A DNA stretch of 64,000 bases from Nostoc sp. KVJ3 (GTDB taxonomy: Bacteria; Cyanobacteriota; Cyanobacteriia; Cyanobacteriales; Nostocaceae): the NCBI RefSeq assembly GCF_026127265.1, contig NZ_WWFG01000003.1:124001-188000 (forward strand), in the 5' to 3' direction. Under the pieces are notes generated by a model. The model had not been told where the DNA came from. It did not search any database and saw only the letters and a program-made list of their open reading frames with translations. The position numbers were made by a program, and so were the translations under genes. Positions 19,053-27,305 of this stretch are shown here, one piece after another (the stretch's first letter is position 1; each line of letters begins with the position of its first letter).

Positions 19053-19244
19053 TTAAATATCAATATTTATCTGTTCTATCTGTCTAGCAGCTTTATCCCA
19101 AAGCTTTGCAGAAGCCTCATCTTTCCAATGATTTCTGAGATTTTCTGCTTTTTTATGACTGATCCGTTCTAACATTTCTAGAACTGCGGCTAATGTTAAT
19201 TGATCAACAATTGCCTCTAAAGACTCCATATATTCTTTTGTCAT
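19053..19244 (-). CDS. Small helical hypothetical protein, 63 aa
   Basis: MTKEYMESLEAIVDQLTLAA followed by VLEMLERISHKKAENL; wholly helical, charged, no cysteine. GAGGTGA precedes the ATG closely (CACCTC on the plus strand), a good ribosome site. Short helical proteins of this kind are common in Nostocales, but no function is known to me. Confidence 0.6.
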   Translation of the reverse strand: MTKEYMESLEAIVDQLTLAAVLEMLERISHKKAENLRNHWKDEASAKLWDKAARQIEQINIDI

Positions 19245-19556
19245 AACTCACCTCTTGAATAACTTTTAACCTGGCATTCCAGAGATTAGCAGTAGAAATG
19301 CTGCAACAATGGTAGCCTTGTTCATTATCTTATGTAATTTTACTCTGCAAATTCTATAATCACCTTTTAAGAGGAAATTGTGTGAAGCTGTAAGTGAATG
19401 AAGAATTAAAACAAGTCGCAAGTCGCAAGTAAGTTTTGTGACGGGGATTTAGACCCCGACCCAAAACTTATCGGTTATTAAAACGGGGGACTTAAACCCA
19501 CGGTACTCTGTTAAACTTTCTTCTACTAATCAGTTCTAACTTACATAATTGTAAAT
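19245..19556. other. Intergenic gap with Nostoc-type repeats
   Basis: Contains a short tandem (TCGCAAG twice near 19415-19430) and a GC-rich repeat at about 19440-19505 with complementary GGGG/CCCC blocks. Related C/G-block repeats occur near 24390-24455. No gene is seen. Confidence 0.5.
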
Positions 19557-19745
19557 ATGCCTTCAATTTCCTACAACCGCACCGATAGCCAGCAGCCACA
19601 AAGCATTACTATTCAAGGTTATATTGTCCGTCCCGGATTACACATTCTCACTTACGAGGAACTCAGGTTGCTACGGGAGCAAACACAGCATCATTCTCAG
19701 CTTGAACATTTAGTCAGCCAAGGTGTGATTAAGTTGACTGGTTAA
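19557..19745 (+). CDS. Hypothetical protein, 62 aa, duplicated (copy 1)
   Basis: Starts MPSISYNRTDSQQPQSIT and ends VSQGVIKLTG. It differs at only four of 62 residues from the gene at 56671 (I/V, I/V, E/Q, R/K). About 50 bp upstream are also shared. In both places it converges on the same downstream gene family (148 aa), intact at 56880 and broken here. The sequence suggests a small beta strand plus a helix (LTYEELRLLREQTQHH). Function unknown; conservation of a 62-codon frame with conservative changes shows it is a real gene. Confidence 0.7.
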   Translation: MPSISYNRTDSQQPQSITIQGYIVRPGLHILTYEELRLLREQTQHHSQLEHLVSQGVIKLTG

Positions 19746-19765
19746 TAGTCGCCAGCACAAAAATC

Positions 19766-19909
19766 CTAACTCGCTACATCTAATTCCACTGTTGCTGGCT
19801 GTTGCTGGCTATTGTTGCTCCTTGACAGCACCCAGCTTCTCAATAAAAATGTCAATTACCTTGGCTGCTGACTGCTTGCCTGTTTTCAACTTATCAAAAA
19901 TTTTTCTAA
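19766..19909 (-). pseudogene. 3' fragment of the 148-aa gene (copy 1)
   Basis: Corresponds to the last 45 or so codons of the gene at 56880-57326 (LKTGKQSAAKxIDxFIEELGAVKEQQ). In this copy a TAG replaces a CAG after KEQQ, and an extra CAGCAACAGC-type unit shifts the frame. Sequence similarity ends near 19909. A dead remnant of the duplicated cassette. Confidence 0.75.
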
Positions 19910-19991
19910 TCTTTTTGCTTCGCTTGATGTGAGTAAAATTGTTATTGGTTTAAACTTGTCTAACGTCAACTGTTTTGCAGAGGTAATACAG

Positions 19992-20435
19992 ATGTGGGAA
20001 TGTTGCAAATGCCATGAGCAGAATGAAGAAACTTTCTCTTTCTGCTGGAATTGTGGTACCTCAAACGATGGAATCGAGGACAAGTCATTCCAGGGAGTTG
20101 ACGAAATTGCTCCTTCTAGCATTAAAGGTCAGCCAGTCTTCGTAACATCAACAGGGCTAGCTGAGTATCCAAAACAACAACAAGTTGAACTTTTGGCGTG
20201 TGTTAAATGTGGTTCTGAAAATATAATTCCAAACGTTCGTATTCTCACCCACACAGAAGAGTTTAAAAAGGATCTGCAAGTAGAAATTTACGAGAATCCA
20301 AAAGCGCTCATATTTAAAGGAACTCACACTGGGACATTAACAGCATATATTTGTGGTCAGTGCGGTTATACAGAAATGTATATCCGCAATCCACAATACT
20401 TACTCAATCAGTACAAGAAGAATAAGAAAATTTAA
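19992..20435 (+). CDS. Zinc-ribbon protein with two CxxC pairs in each half
   Basis: ATG 19992 is chosen because the product then begins MWECCKCHEQNEE, directly with a RanBP2-like ribbon (CxxC...FCWNCGT). The C-terminal half has a second ribbon, CVKCGSEN and CGQCGYTEMYIRNP, around a beta-sheet. The last motif is found in small cyanobacterial and other bacterial zinc-ribbon proteins of unknown function. Soluble, 147 residues. It could bind nucleic acid or protein; I infer no specific role. Confidence 0.65.
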   Translation: MWECCKCHEQNEETFSFCWNCGTSNDGIEDKSFQGVDEIAPSSIKGQPVFVTSTGLAEYPKQQQVELLACVKCGSENIIPNVRILTHTEEFKKDLQVEIYENPKALIFKGTHTGTLTAYICGQCGYTEMYIRNPQYLLNQYKKNKKI

Positions 20436-20483
20436 TTACCAATGTTTGCTTATCACCCTTGTTGACTTATCCCTGTCTTGTAT

Positions 20484-20552
20484 TTAAGGAACTTGCATTC
20501 CGCGTTGCACAGCCGGACGTTCCTGCACGATCTCTACCCAGCGTTTAAGATA
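20484..20552 (-). pseudogene. 3' end of a glutathione S-transferase gene
   Basis: On the minus strand the frame reads YLKRWVEIVQERPAVQRGMQ and then VP and stop, the characteristic C-terminal helix of bacterial GSTs. The rest of the gene is absent. A 5' GST fragment on the same strand lies at 33104-33256. The rightward ORF that overlaps this stretch is a shadow. Confidence 0.65.
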
Positions 20553-20789
20553 CTGACAGCAATTCGTCATACAGAATTGTCACTGTGGATAGAAGCCCTA
20601 GACCGTCATCTAAAAGAAAAACTAGAAACCGTCAGCGCTCAACCTGAAATAGCCCAAGCTTTGCTTAATCGCCTAAATCGAGCAATGTTCAGATTTGGCA
20701 GCAGTGGCAGAGTATTTGGAGGGATAGCAATACAAAAGATATTTTGGCTTACTAGGCAGTAAGTATTTTGCACTGATGTGATATAAACG
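20553..20789. other. Unidentified coding-like fragment
   Basis: A rightward frame from about 20550 to 20762 reads SLWIEALDRHLKEKLETVSA and LNRLNRAMFRFGSSGRVFGG with no stops. The composition is protein-like but both ends are odd and no start fits. Probably debris of a larger gene; family not recognised. Confidence 0.3.
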
Positions 20790-21722
20790 CTACACAGCAA
20801 CTTGAATCAAGCTAGTATTCTCCTCAAGAATATTTATTTCATCAAGAGATAGTATTTTTTGTTGCATTTGTTGCAGGTCACTCAGCACGATTTTGGCATC
20901 CTCAGTATTAAACTTATAATACTCAGTTAAACTGCCGATGGGATAATTAAAGCCTTGATAGCGGTGTTTAAAATACAGTTCAACATTACCTCTATGCTCC
21001 CAAGTTCCTAATACTTTAATAGCAACACTCGAATAATAAGCAAGTAAATCAATTTTTACCTCTGCCACTCGCTTGATAACGGGTCTAGTAGTTACTCCTA
21101 TTTTGTAGATAATTCCAATATTAGTTTCAATCTCTAAAAAATACAGTCTAGAACATAGAATACGTTGAAGTTGAGCGCGATACAGCTTCAAATCAGTAAG
21201 TCGGTATCCTAAATCTGGAGCGTTTTTGTATTCGGCGTGTTTAAAAGCTAGCTCCAGTTTCAGCAGTTTTTTAAGTAATAGCGGCTCTTGCACATCGTTG
21301 AATTGCCTGAACTCTAGCACCCCGACAGGAATTTTACCCAAATCACTAAATTCATATTCTCTTGGGGTTATGTATAAGTTTTTTCTCAACATTCCTGCTT
21401 TTATCAACCCTGGAGTAACTAAGTAGGAACTGATAGGATAATTTTTGACTCCGTACTCCTTCCAGAGGAGTTTTAACTGTGCTAAATCCTTGCCGGATAA
21501 CTGAACATTAAAATTATCATACAGCGGTAGAGTTGGAAATTCTCGGTTAGCTATAGGGCGACAAGTTTGGTCATTATGAGCAAAATGATGCTCTTTTACC
21601 TTGCCTTTTTTAGCCGTTAGACCACCATCACAATAAGGACACTTAAGTAAAGTCTTTCCCCTGTTGATATCTTCAATACATATCAAGATACCTTCTTCAT
21701 TTACACCAAATTTTAGCCACAT
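20790..21722 (-). CDS. CoiA-like zinc / GIY-YIG (T5orf172-type) nuclease protein
   Basis: 310 residues. The N-terminal part has a CPYCDGG...HHFAH pattern with a later Cys, resembling the zinc region of the competence protein CoiA and related nuclease-linked modules. The C-terminal 110 residues (LYFLEIETNIGIIYKIGVTT, then VAEVKIDLLAYYSS and an HRGNVELYFKHRY block) resemble T5orf172/MUG113, a branch of the GIY-YIG nuclease fold. It is probably a DNA-processing enzyme of mobile DNA. The next gene to the left is only debris and 21723-22027 separates it from the KGFG genes, so it looks monocistronic. Confidence 0.6.
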   Translation of the reverse strand: MWLKFGVNEEGILICIEDINRGKTLLKCPYCDGGLTAKKGKVKEHHFAHNDQTCRPIANREFPTLPLYDNFNVQLSGKDLAQLKLLWKEYGVKNYPISSYLVTPGLIKAGMLRKNLYITPREYEFSDLGKIPVGVLEFRQFNDVQEPLLLKKLLKLELAFKHAEYKNAPDLGYRLTDLKLYRAQLQRILCSRLYFLEIETNIGIIYKIGVTTRPVIKRVAEVKIDLLAYYSSVAIKVLGTWEHRGNVELYFKHRYQGFNYPIGSLTEYYKFNTEDAKIVLSDLQQMQQKILSLDEINILEENTSLIQVAV

Positions 21723-22027
21723 CGTCAGATCATTATTGAATAGTAAAACTTGCTCTTACAAGTGTGCTTCAACTTTTCAAAAAATGTATCTATCTTCTGG
21801 GCTAGGTAATGTTGATTTGAAGAATGTAAGTGCGATGGAATCAAGCGGGCATTGAGCCGAGATATGTGTTTTTTGCTGCGAGATGACCTCAAAAGGCATA
21901 ATTTCTCGTTACCAAACACGAATTTTTTGTTCCTACTGTATCAAATTATCAAGACTATACAGGGCAAGGCTTTTTCGACCTGGAATGCAGGTTTTTGGAT
22001 GATTCAATTTAGAGCCATCGCTGTTTC
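21723..22027. other. Intergenic gap
   Basis: Upstream region of the leftward nuclease-like gene. The last 25 bp resemble the sequence left of 47594, the edge of the duplicated cassette. No gene seen. Confidence 0.5.
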
Positions 22028-22360
22028 TTACTTCTTTGCGCTTAATGCCTGCTGACTTAATTGCATCACAATATTTTGGGGTAATGGGTCTATGACAGCA
22101 TCAGTAGGTAGTGATTGGATAAAAGCTGTTACCTCTTGCTGGGTTTTATATTTCCCCTCACTCCAAGCATCAGCAATCTGTTTCGCTACCCGGTCAGCAT
22201 CATCTTGATTGGCATGGGCAGTAATACATTGAATATCATTACCTGTAAATGATATCCATGTCTGCCAAAGTCCCGTAACTGGATGCTGAACAATCCCTGT
22301 GGTCAGTTCGTTGTCCTTAAGCACTGATTTTTTCTTTGGGCCACCGAATCCTTTAAACAT
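22028..22360 (-). CDS. KGFG-leader hypothetical protein, 110 aa (cassette copy 1)
   Basis: Begins MFKGFGGPKKK and carries a beta-rich centre (TGLWQTWISFTGNDIQCIT) followed by helices (ADRVAKQIADAWSEGKYKT). It is the counterpart of 47594-47926 with roughly 20 substitutions in 110 residues. It lies in a conserved order with a 161-aa gene and HU, all on the minus strand. Function unknown; the KGFG start is shared with the neighbouring gene although the bodies differ. Confidence 0.7.
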   Translation of the reverse strand: MFKGFGGPKKKSVLKDNELTTGIVQHPVTGLWQTWISFTGNDIQCITAHANQDDADRVAKQIADAWSEGKYKTQQEVTAFIQSLPTDAVIDPLPQNIVMQLSQQALSAKK

Positions 22361-22509
22361 GGCAATATTGAGTAAACGCTATCTTTTCAGAATGCCCAAA
22401 ATCAAAACTGCGATCGCTTTAGTAAGCTGCTAACAGGTTTGACTTGGAAGCAAGCGGGAGCAAAGCGTCTCCAAGAGTTGGCGTGCGGGTACTTCATCAC
22501 ATTTTTTAC

Positions 22510-22995
22510 TTATTCCTGAACCATCAACTCTTGTAGCAACGCATCATTTATTCTTTGTGCCTCTGTCCCACTACTTTCTCTAATATCAAAAGCCTGCTGC
22601 ACTATGGTTTGAACTGACTTTGGTAATGATTCAAATTTTTCCGAATTGAGTATGACGAGGCGGCAACCAGGATAAGGCATAAAATCAGTAAACGGTTCCA
22701 TCCCCGATGTAATCAGAGTTTTGCTAAGTTCGGCGATGGGATGATGAGGCTTTTGGTTGTCCTCACTGCGGTTGATTTCTGATGCCATATAGCCGCAAAA
22801 CCAACTCAAAGTGTCAATATCTTTCTGCAATGCTGCCAAAATCCCCGTTACTACTCGTTGGTTGAGGTTGACAAGTAGATTATCAAAGATGCTGTCTAGG
22901 TCTTCTGGGTGTCGCTTGTGGCAATAACGCACCGCAGATTCAATAAGTTTATCGATTTTGGTGGGTTGGGGTTGTCCAAATCCCTTTGCACACAT
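22510..22995 (-). CDS. KGFG-leader hypothetical protein, 161 aa (cassette copy 1)
   Basis: Begins MCAKGFGQPQPTKIDKLIES. Mostly helical with a conserved block DIDTLSWFCGYMASEINRSE and a C-terminal region FTDFMPYPGCRLVILNSEKF. Against the copy at 48218 nearly all differences fall in residues 18-43, while the last 115 residues differ only at one position. The upstream 230 bp are also nearly identical and contain AGTAACGTTACT. Unknown function; possibly a plasmid-maintenance gene from its association with HU. Confidence 0.7.
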   Translation of the reverse strand: MCAKGFGQPQPTKIDKLIESAVRYCHKRHPEDLDSIFDNLLVNLNQRVVTGILAALQKDIDTLSWFCGYMASEINRSEDNQKPHHPIAELSKTLITSGMEPFTDFMPYPGCRLVILNSEKFESLPKSVQTIVQQAFDIRESSGTEAQRINDALLQELMVQE

Positions 22996-23078
22996 GGCAC
23001 TGCCTCAAAATTTACGTGCTGGAAGACGCGATTTTAACAGAAACAGATTTGTTGGTACGGGAGTAATACCAGAATTGT

Positions 23079-23090
23079 AGTAACGTTACT
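23079..23090. promoter_or_regulatory. Palindrome AGTAACGTTACT (site 1)
   Basis: A perfect 12-bp palindrome 84 bp upstream of the 161-aa gene, followed by CCCTAAGAAGCAGTCAA. The same block occurs at 48787 and, with CGCCAAGAAGCAGTCAA, at 55837. It may be a regulator site or part of a dispersed repeat. Confidence 0.45.
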
Positions 23091-23196
23091 CCCTAAGAAG
23101 CAGTCAAAGTTTCATAGTCGATTCGATACCTGAATTAATCGATTGTGGCTTTGCATTGGATTGGATTGCTAGTGATAAAGCAATTCATCTATGGCG

Positions 23197-23463
23197 CTAC
23201 TTTTTCTTTAAACTGTTTTCCAGCAGAAAACGCAGGCACTTTGGTCGCTGGATAGTCATTACCTCCTGGGTTTTGGGATTACGCCCTTCGCGTTCTGAGC
23301 GTTCGCGTCGCTCGAATGACCCAAAACCAATGAGCGTTACCTTTTCCCCATTGGCTACAGCCTCGGTAACAACTGACAAAAAAGCACTGATTACTTCATC
23401 AGCTTGCTTTTTTGTGATGTTGGTCTTTGCTGCTACAGTATCTACTAATTCACCTTTGTTCAT
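23197..23463 (-). pseudogene. HU-family DNA-binding protein with frameshifted tail (copy 1)
   Basis: The first 68 residues are a standard HU histone-like protein (MNKGELVDTVAAKTNITKKQ, FGSFERRERSEREGRNP). After MTI the frame leaves the family: copy 2 reads TIPATKVPAFSAGKQFKE, this copy TIQRPKCLRFLLENS. The cause is one missing base at about 23246-23252 (GCTGGATAG here, GCTGGAATAG at 48960). The C-terminal strand and helix of the HU dimer body are altered, so it is probably impaired. Confidence 0.85.
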
Positions 23464-23824
23464 AAATCACCTTGCAAATAAAGGAAATCTAGCATTACTA
23501 TCTCTGATTGGGAAAGAGGAAAAGGAATAATTTCTAGCAACATACGAAAATTAACAATGCACGACTACTAGTGTGTCGATTTGGCACACTAGATAATTAC
23601 CATTTCGTTTCCCTAAATGTTTGACTGTTGTAACTGTTGCACTTTTGGTTAGGTAAATCCACTTTCATATTCAGTCAAAAGAGATAGGATATCTATCCAT
23701 AGGTACTACAAAACAGCTAGGAAACGTTCAATAGGCAATCGATATTTCGTTCCTCTGGCAGCGATCGCAGTATATAAGCGCGATGCTTCAATTCACCACG
23801 GTTTTATGCCAAGCTATATAGTTT

Positions 23825-24292
23825 TTACCGTCCTGTTTCACCTATCTGATCTGCATCGTCTGCTACTCCATTGCGAAAGCGTACTTCTAAGCCGTGTTCT
23901 GGCTCCCAGTCACACTCAGCTATCAACTTAAAGGTAGCAATATCTAAGTCATACTCCACATAAATATATGAGAAAGTGACTTGATCCCAGACCTGAATGG
24001 GATTAGCCAACAGTGGCATTGACTCATCTCCAATCATGTCACGATATACATCATAATTTTGCAGCACCAGAGGAGCAGTGATGCGTAACACATCGGGTGG
24101 CAAGGCTAGAGCCTGCCGAATAGCTTCACGCTGAAGCAATGAAAGTTCCCCAATCTGCCCCTGTTCAAAATCCACACAAATCCGTACACGGCGATCGCCC
24201 AAAACAGCACATTGTGCTAAAGTCCAGTAGTTATCTTCCAATGTCATCTGTCCAAACTCAGCATCGTAATAACTTCTTGGGGATTCCATCAT
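23825..24292 (-). CDS. DUF6985-like hypothetical protein, 155 aa
   Basis: Reads like the small acidic proteins often found beside polymorphic toxins or alone in cyanobacteria: short beta start (DAEFGQMTLEDNYWTL), VRICVDFEQG, then a helix with QREAIRQAL and a Trp-rich end (WDQVTFSYIYVEYDLDI, CDWEPEHGLEVRFRNG). The DUF6985/immunity-like assignment is by general pattern only. No toxin gene is adjacent. Confidence 0.55.
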   Translation of the reverse strand: MMESPRSYYDAEFGQMTLEDNYWTLAQCAVLGDRRVRICVDFEQGQIGELSLLQREAIRQALALPPDVLRITAPLVLQNYDVYRDMIGDESMPLLANPIQVWDQVTFSYIYVEYDLDIATFKLIAECDWEPEHGLEVRFRNGVADDADQIGETGR

Positions 24293-24317
24293 CTTCAGAT
24301 ATTACCTTTATCAAGAA

Positions 24318-24493
24318 AGGCAGAGGGCAGGAGGCAGGAGGCAGAAGGGAATGCTGCAACAGTCCTCTGCCTGTGACCAAAGGGAACAAGGGTTTAAAAC
24401 CCCGCCGTCTACACGGCGCTTACAATTGGGCGGGGTCTGAATCCCCGCCCCAATTGTTCCTTCTGCCTTCTGCCCTCTGCCTCCTGCCTTCTT
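24318..24493. repeat. Long interspersed inverted repeat (GGCAGGAGGCAGA type)
   Basis: Purine-rich arm 24318-24350 pairs imperfectly with pyrimidine-rich arm 24458-24493. Inside, AATTGGGCGGG and CCCGCCCCAATT at about 24424-24455 form a second hairpin. Such arms (GGCAGGAGGCAG) are a known class of intergenic repeat in Nostoc-group genomes. It sits between two leftward genes and carries no gene. Confidence 0.75.
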
Positions 24494-24655
24494 CAATCTG
24501 GGCTTCCCTAGCAACTCCAAAAACTAGTGAAAATTTTACTTTGAAATTAGTCGTACTTTTTGAGCGAGAATATCGATAGTTAAAGTTAAGTTCTGTATCC
24601 CTAACCAGCTTCTCCTTTTAGGAGTTCCCATTCACCCAAAATAGCGCAAATGCAG

Positions 24656-25723
24656 TTATTTAATTTGCCAAATATGTATAATGCTATCCTCATTGCTACT
24701 AACGAGGGTTTTACCATCCAAACTCAAAGCAAGCCCTAAAACAGAACTAGAACCATCTTGAAAGGTATGCAACGGCTTTAAAGTCTCTAAGCTCCACAGT
24801 TTAATAGTGCCATCATAATTGCCGCAAATTAGAATTTTTCCATCGGGGCTAATGGCAAGAGATTCAACTGAATTAAAATTATCACTAAACTCATGCAGCA
24901 GTTTTCCATTTTGAAGATTCCATAACTTTAGGGTACTAATCGCACGATTTCGAGAAACTAGCTGACCAAAACTACCAGTAATAAGCTTTGTGCTATCTGG
25001 AGTAATGGCAATAGCATCAACTCCAGTTTTGTGTCCTTTGAGAATATGGCGTGTTTTTTTGGTTTGTAAATCAATCAGCCTAATTGTATTATCATCGCCA
25101 CCCCCACTACTCACAAGGGTTTGCATATCAGGGCTAAATGCAACTTTACTCACAAATCCTGAGTGTGCAGGAATGGTATCAAGCAGCTTAAGCGTGTGTA
25201 AATCCCAAAGCTTAATTGTGCCATCGTCACTGCCACTAGCAATCAATCTACCATCTGAACTAATCGCAACGGTTTCTACTGGTTGGGTATGCCCACTGTC
25301 GCCTTTTAGCATAAGAAAAGTGCGTAAATCCCAAACCTTCATTGTTGGGGTGCTTATCCCACCAGTTACAATCCGCTTACCATCTGGACTAATCGCAATT
25401 GAAGTAACACCATCTGAGTGAGCGTCTAAACTACGCAACAATTTCCCAGTACGTAAATTCCAGAATTTAATTCTATCATCTCTACCTGCACTAATCAGGG
25501 TTTCGCCATCTGAGCTAATCGCAACTGCTCGAACACCAAAAGTCACTTTTTTATGCCCAGTCAGTGTGTGAACAAGTTGAATCTGTAGTTGGGACTGAGT
25601 AATTGTACTCTTGCCTATGGGAAGATTTGAACTAGAAGAATGTACATCAATACCAGTGATGTTTACTGCAATTGCTAAAACTATAATGACTGGTCTGGAT
25701 TTGAGAAAATGCAATAATTTCAT
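24656..25723 (-). CDS. Exported WD40 beta-propeller protein
   Basis: ATG 25723 is preferred to 25780 because it begins a signal-like segment (MKLLHFLKSRPVIIVLAIAV). Then come seven WD40-type repeats with the SPDGKxLxSGSxDxTIKLWDL signature (for example LIASGSDDGTIKLWDLHTLK, LVSSNEDSIIHIWQIK), enough to close one seven-bladed propeller. WD40 propellers are protein-binding platforms; in cyanobacteria lone exported propellers are common and mostly uncharacterised. Likely periplasmic or membrane-anchored by the N-terminal segment. No operon partner. Confidence 0.85.
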   Translation of the reverse strand: MKLLHFLKSRPVIIVLAIAVNITGIDVHSSSSNLPIGKSTITQSQLQIQLVHTLTGHKKVTFGVRAVAISSDGETLISAGRDDRIKFWNLRTGKLLRSLDAHSDGVTSIAISPDGKRIVTGGISTPTMKVWDLRTFLMLKGDSGHTQPVETVAISSDGRLIASGSDDGTIKLWDLHTLKLLDTIPAHSGFVSKVAFSPDMQTLVSSGGGDDNTIRLIDLQTKKTRHILKGHKTGVDAIAITPDSTKLITGSFGQLVSRNRAISTLKLWNLQNGKLLHEFSDNFNSVESLAISPDGKILICGNYDGTIKLWSLETLKPLHTFQDGSSSVLGLALSLDGKTLVSSNEDSIIHIWQIK

Positions 25724-25839
25724 GGTGCCAAGGAACGCAATTACATAACATGGTTCCCATTGGATGGGACGCGATCGCACCTAATCTGATAGACCACAGT
25801 CAAATACTGGGTATAAATTAATAATCTAAATACGGATTC

Positions 25840-26139
25840 CTAGTGATTAGAAAAATTATCATTTATCATCGTTTCAATCACAATCCCGCCAAACCGAGCT
25901 TCATCAGCGCAGCATTTTACCCCATCAATATAGCAAATATGGCTTTCGTACTTCTCTTTAGTTTCAGTTATAATTCCCTCAAATCCTCCACTCATTGAGC
26001 TATTAAAAAAACTCAATTTTCGTCCCTGAGCATCACTTGCTTTGCTATAGCAATCATCGCAAACTGCACGTGGATATCTTGGAAAATATCGAGTTGGGGT
26101 CGAACAGATTGGGCAAGGATGAAATTCAGTATTACTCAT
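25840..26139 (-). CDS. Small zinc-ribbon hypothetical protein, 99 aa
   Basis: CPICSTPTRYFPRYPRAVCDDCYSKA is a four-cysteine zinc site at residues 9-32. The rest is a beta-rich domain (LSFFNSSMSGGFEGIITETK, HICYIDGVKCCADEARFGGI). This architecture is seen in conserved hypothetical proteins of several phyla; the role is unknown. AT-rich spacer on both sides, so probably its own transcript. Confidence 0.65.
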   Translation of the reverse strand: MSNTEFHPCPICSTPTRYFPRYPRAVCDDCYSKASDAQGRKLSFFNSSMSGGFEGIITETKEKYESHICYIDGVKCCADEARFGGIVIETMINDNFSNH

Positions 26140-26322
26140 ATATTTTTACTTGAAAAACTCCATCTTGTGACTTGGAGATTACTCAAGCCCACTACCTGTA
26201 CTGTCAACAGCAGGGCTTCGGCAATCACTCATGAGAAATCGATTGAGCAGGCGATGGACTACGCCATTGCTTGAGTGATGCACTTCTACAGTTAAAGAAA
26301 TTGCAAATCAAAACTCTTTTAC

Positions 26323-26766
26323 TTATCGTGAATCTTCATCCGGTGGATGCCAACCACCTTTGAGCCAAAGACGACGAGCTTTGACAATAGACCCTTCATT
26401 ATGACGTTCATCATTGAGGTCTAAACGATTACTTGTAGCTCGTCCTACAGAACTAATGCCAATAATTTTTAGACCATCTGCTGACCAAATAAAGTGGTCA
26501 GACCACTTTTGCTGGCGTGGATTAAACAGAGGTAGCATCTGTCCTGTATCTGGATCAATTCCAGTGGTGAAATTATAGCGATATCCGTTACAACGCTGAC
26601 AAGCTAACGCCAGGTTATCAGGGTCATCCGAACCTTTAAGAGACTGTGGGATAATATGGTCAATAGAAAATAGAGCAGCACTTGCTTCTTCTGAAGAATG
26701 ACAGTATTCACAAAGAAATTTCGCTCTTTGTCTGACTAATTTTTTGGTCGCATCATTGACCGTCAT
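26323..26766 (-). CDS. HNH endonuclease
   Basis: A complete HNH motif: CEYCHSS zinc pair, SIDHIIPQSLKGSDDPDNLALACQRCN with the catalytic DH and the Asn, then the second CxxC. The C-terminal part (FNPRQQKWSDHFIWSADGLK, NEGSIVKARRLWL) is the tail usual in the cyanobacterial branch. It overlaps the upstream 79-aa gene by ATGA, so the two are translationally coupled. It likely nicks or cuts DNA; similar pairs are scattered in cyanobacterial accessory DNA. Not tied to a restriction system here. Confidence 0.85.
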   Translation of the reverse strand: MTVNDATKKLVRQRAKFLCEYCHSSEEASAALFSIDHIIPQSLKGSDDPDNLALACQRCNGYRYNFTTGIDPDTGQMLPLFNPRQQKWSDHFIWSADGLKIIGISSVGRATSNRLDLNDERHNEGSIVKARRLWLKGGWHPPDEDSR

Positions 26767-27002
26767 GACTCAGAAATGATTTTGGCGTTGAGCAAGGTAA
26801 AAATTCTATCCAGTTCCAATATGCCTGCCAATTCAGCATCTTCCTCTCTTGTTAGCAATCCAGCTTTCTTTTTCTCAGACAATTCTTCCAGTCGAGACTG
26901 CAATTCTTCAGTAAATTTAAACAAATGTATGTCCCTAACTTTACTGAGTTTGATTCCAGAATCTACCCAGAATGAGGGTTGAACCATCATTTGAGTAATC
27001 AT
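26763..27002 (-). CDS. Small partner protein of the HNH nuclease
   Basis: 79 residues: a short beta start (MMVQPSFWVDSGIKLS) and a long charged helix (FTEELQSRLEELSEKKKAGLL, TREEDAELAGILELDRIFTL). The stop overlaps the HNH start in ATGA. It may be an antitoxin-like or accessory subunit; the evidence is position only. Confidence 0.6.
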   Translation of the reverse strand: MITQMMVQPSFWVDSGIKLSKVRDIHLFKFTEELQSRLEELSEKKKAGLLTREEDAELAGILELDRIFTLLNAKIISES

Positions 27003-27305
27003 AAGCTGTATGTCTCGTTTAATTTAGCCGACTGGTGGTATTTTAACAGCGAATCTTCCTTAGTTGCTTTAGTTTGAATGTCAGTTGAGAAAAGGTAAGC
27101 AATTAATGTAAGATTACGTACCTCTGTAATGCAACTAGACTTGTCTTTTTCCCCAAGGAAGAGGCTCAAAATCGCGGATACTGTCTGTGATACGTTGGCT
27201 GATGCTAACCTTTAAAATTCGTAATGCCAACTTTAAGATGATTCGTTTTTTGCGTAAAGTACGAAACTTTAGGTGAATAATATTATCAAACGGTATTTAC
27301 TTAAG

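Noticed and set aside
20478..20762. Rightward 94-aa ORF as one gene
   Set aside because: Its first third is antisense to a GST 3' end; the whole cannot be one natural protein.
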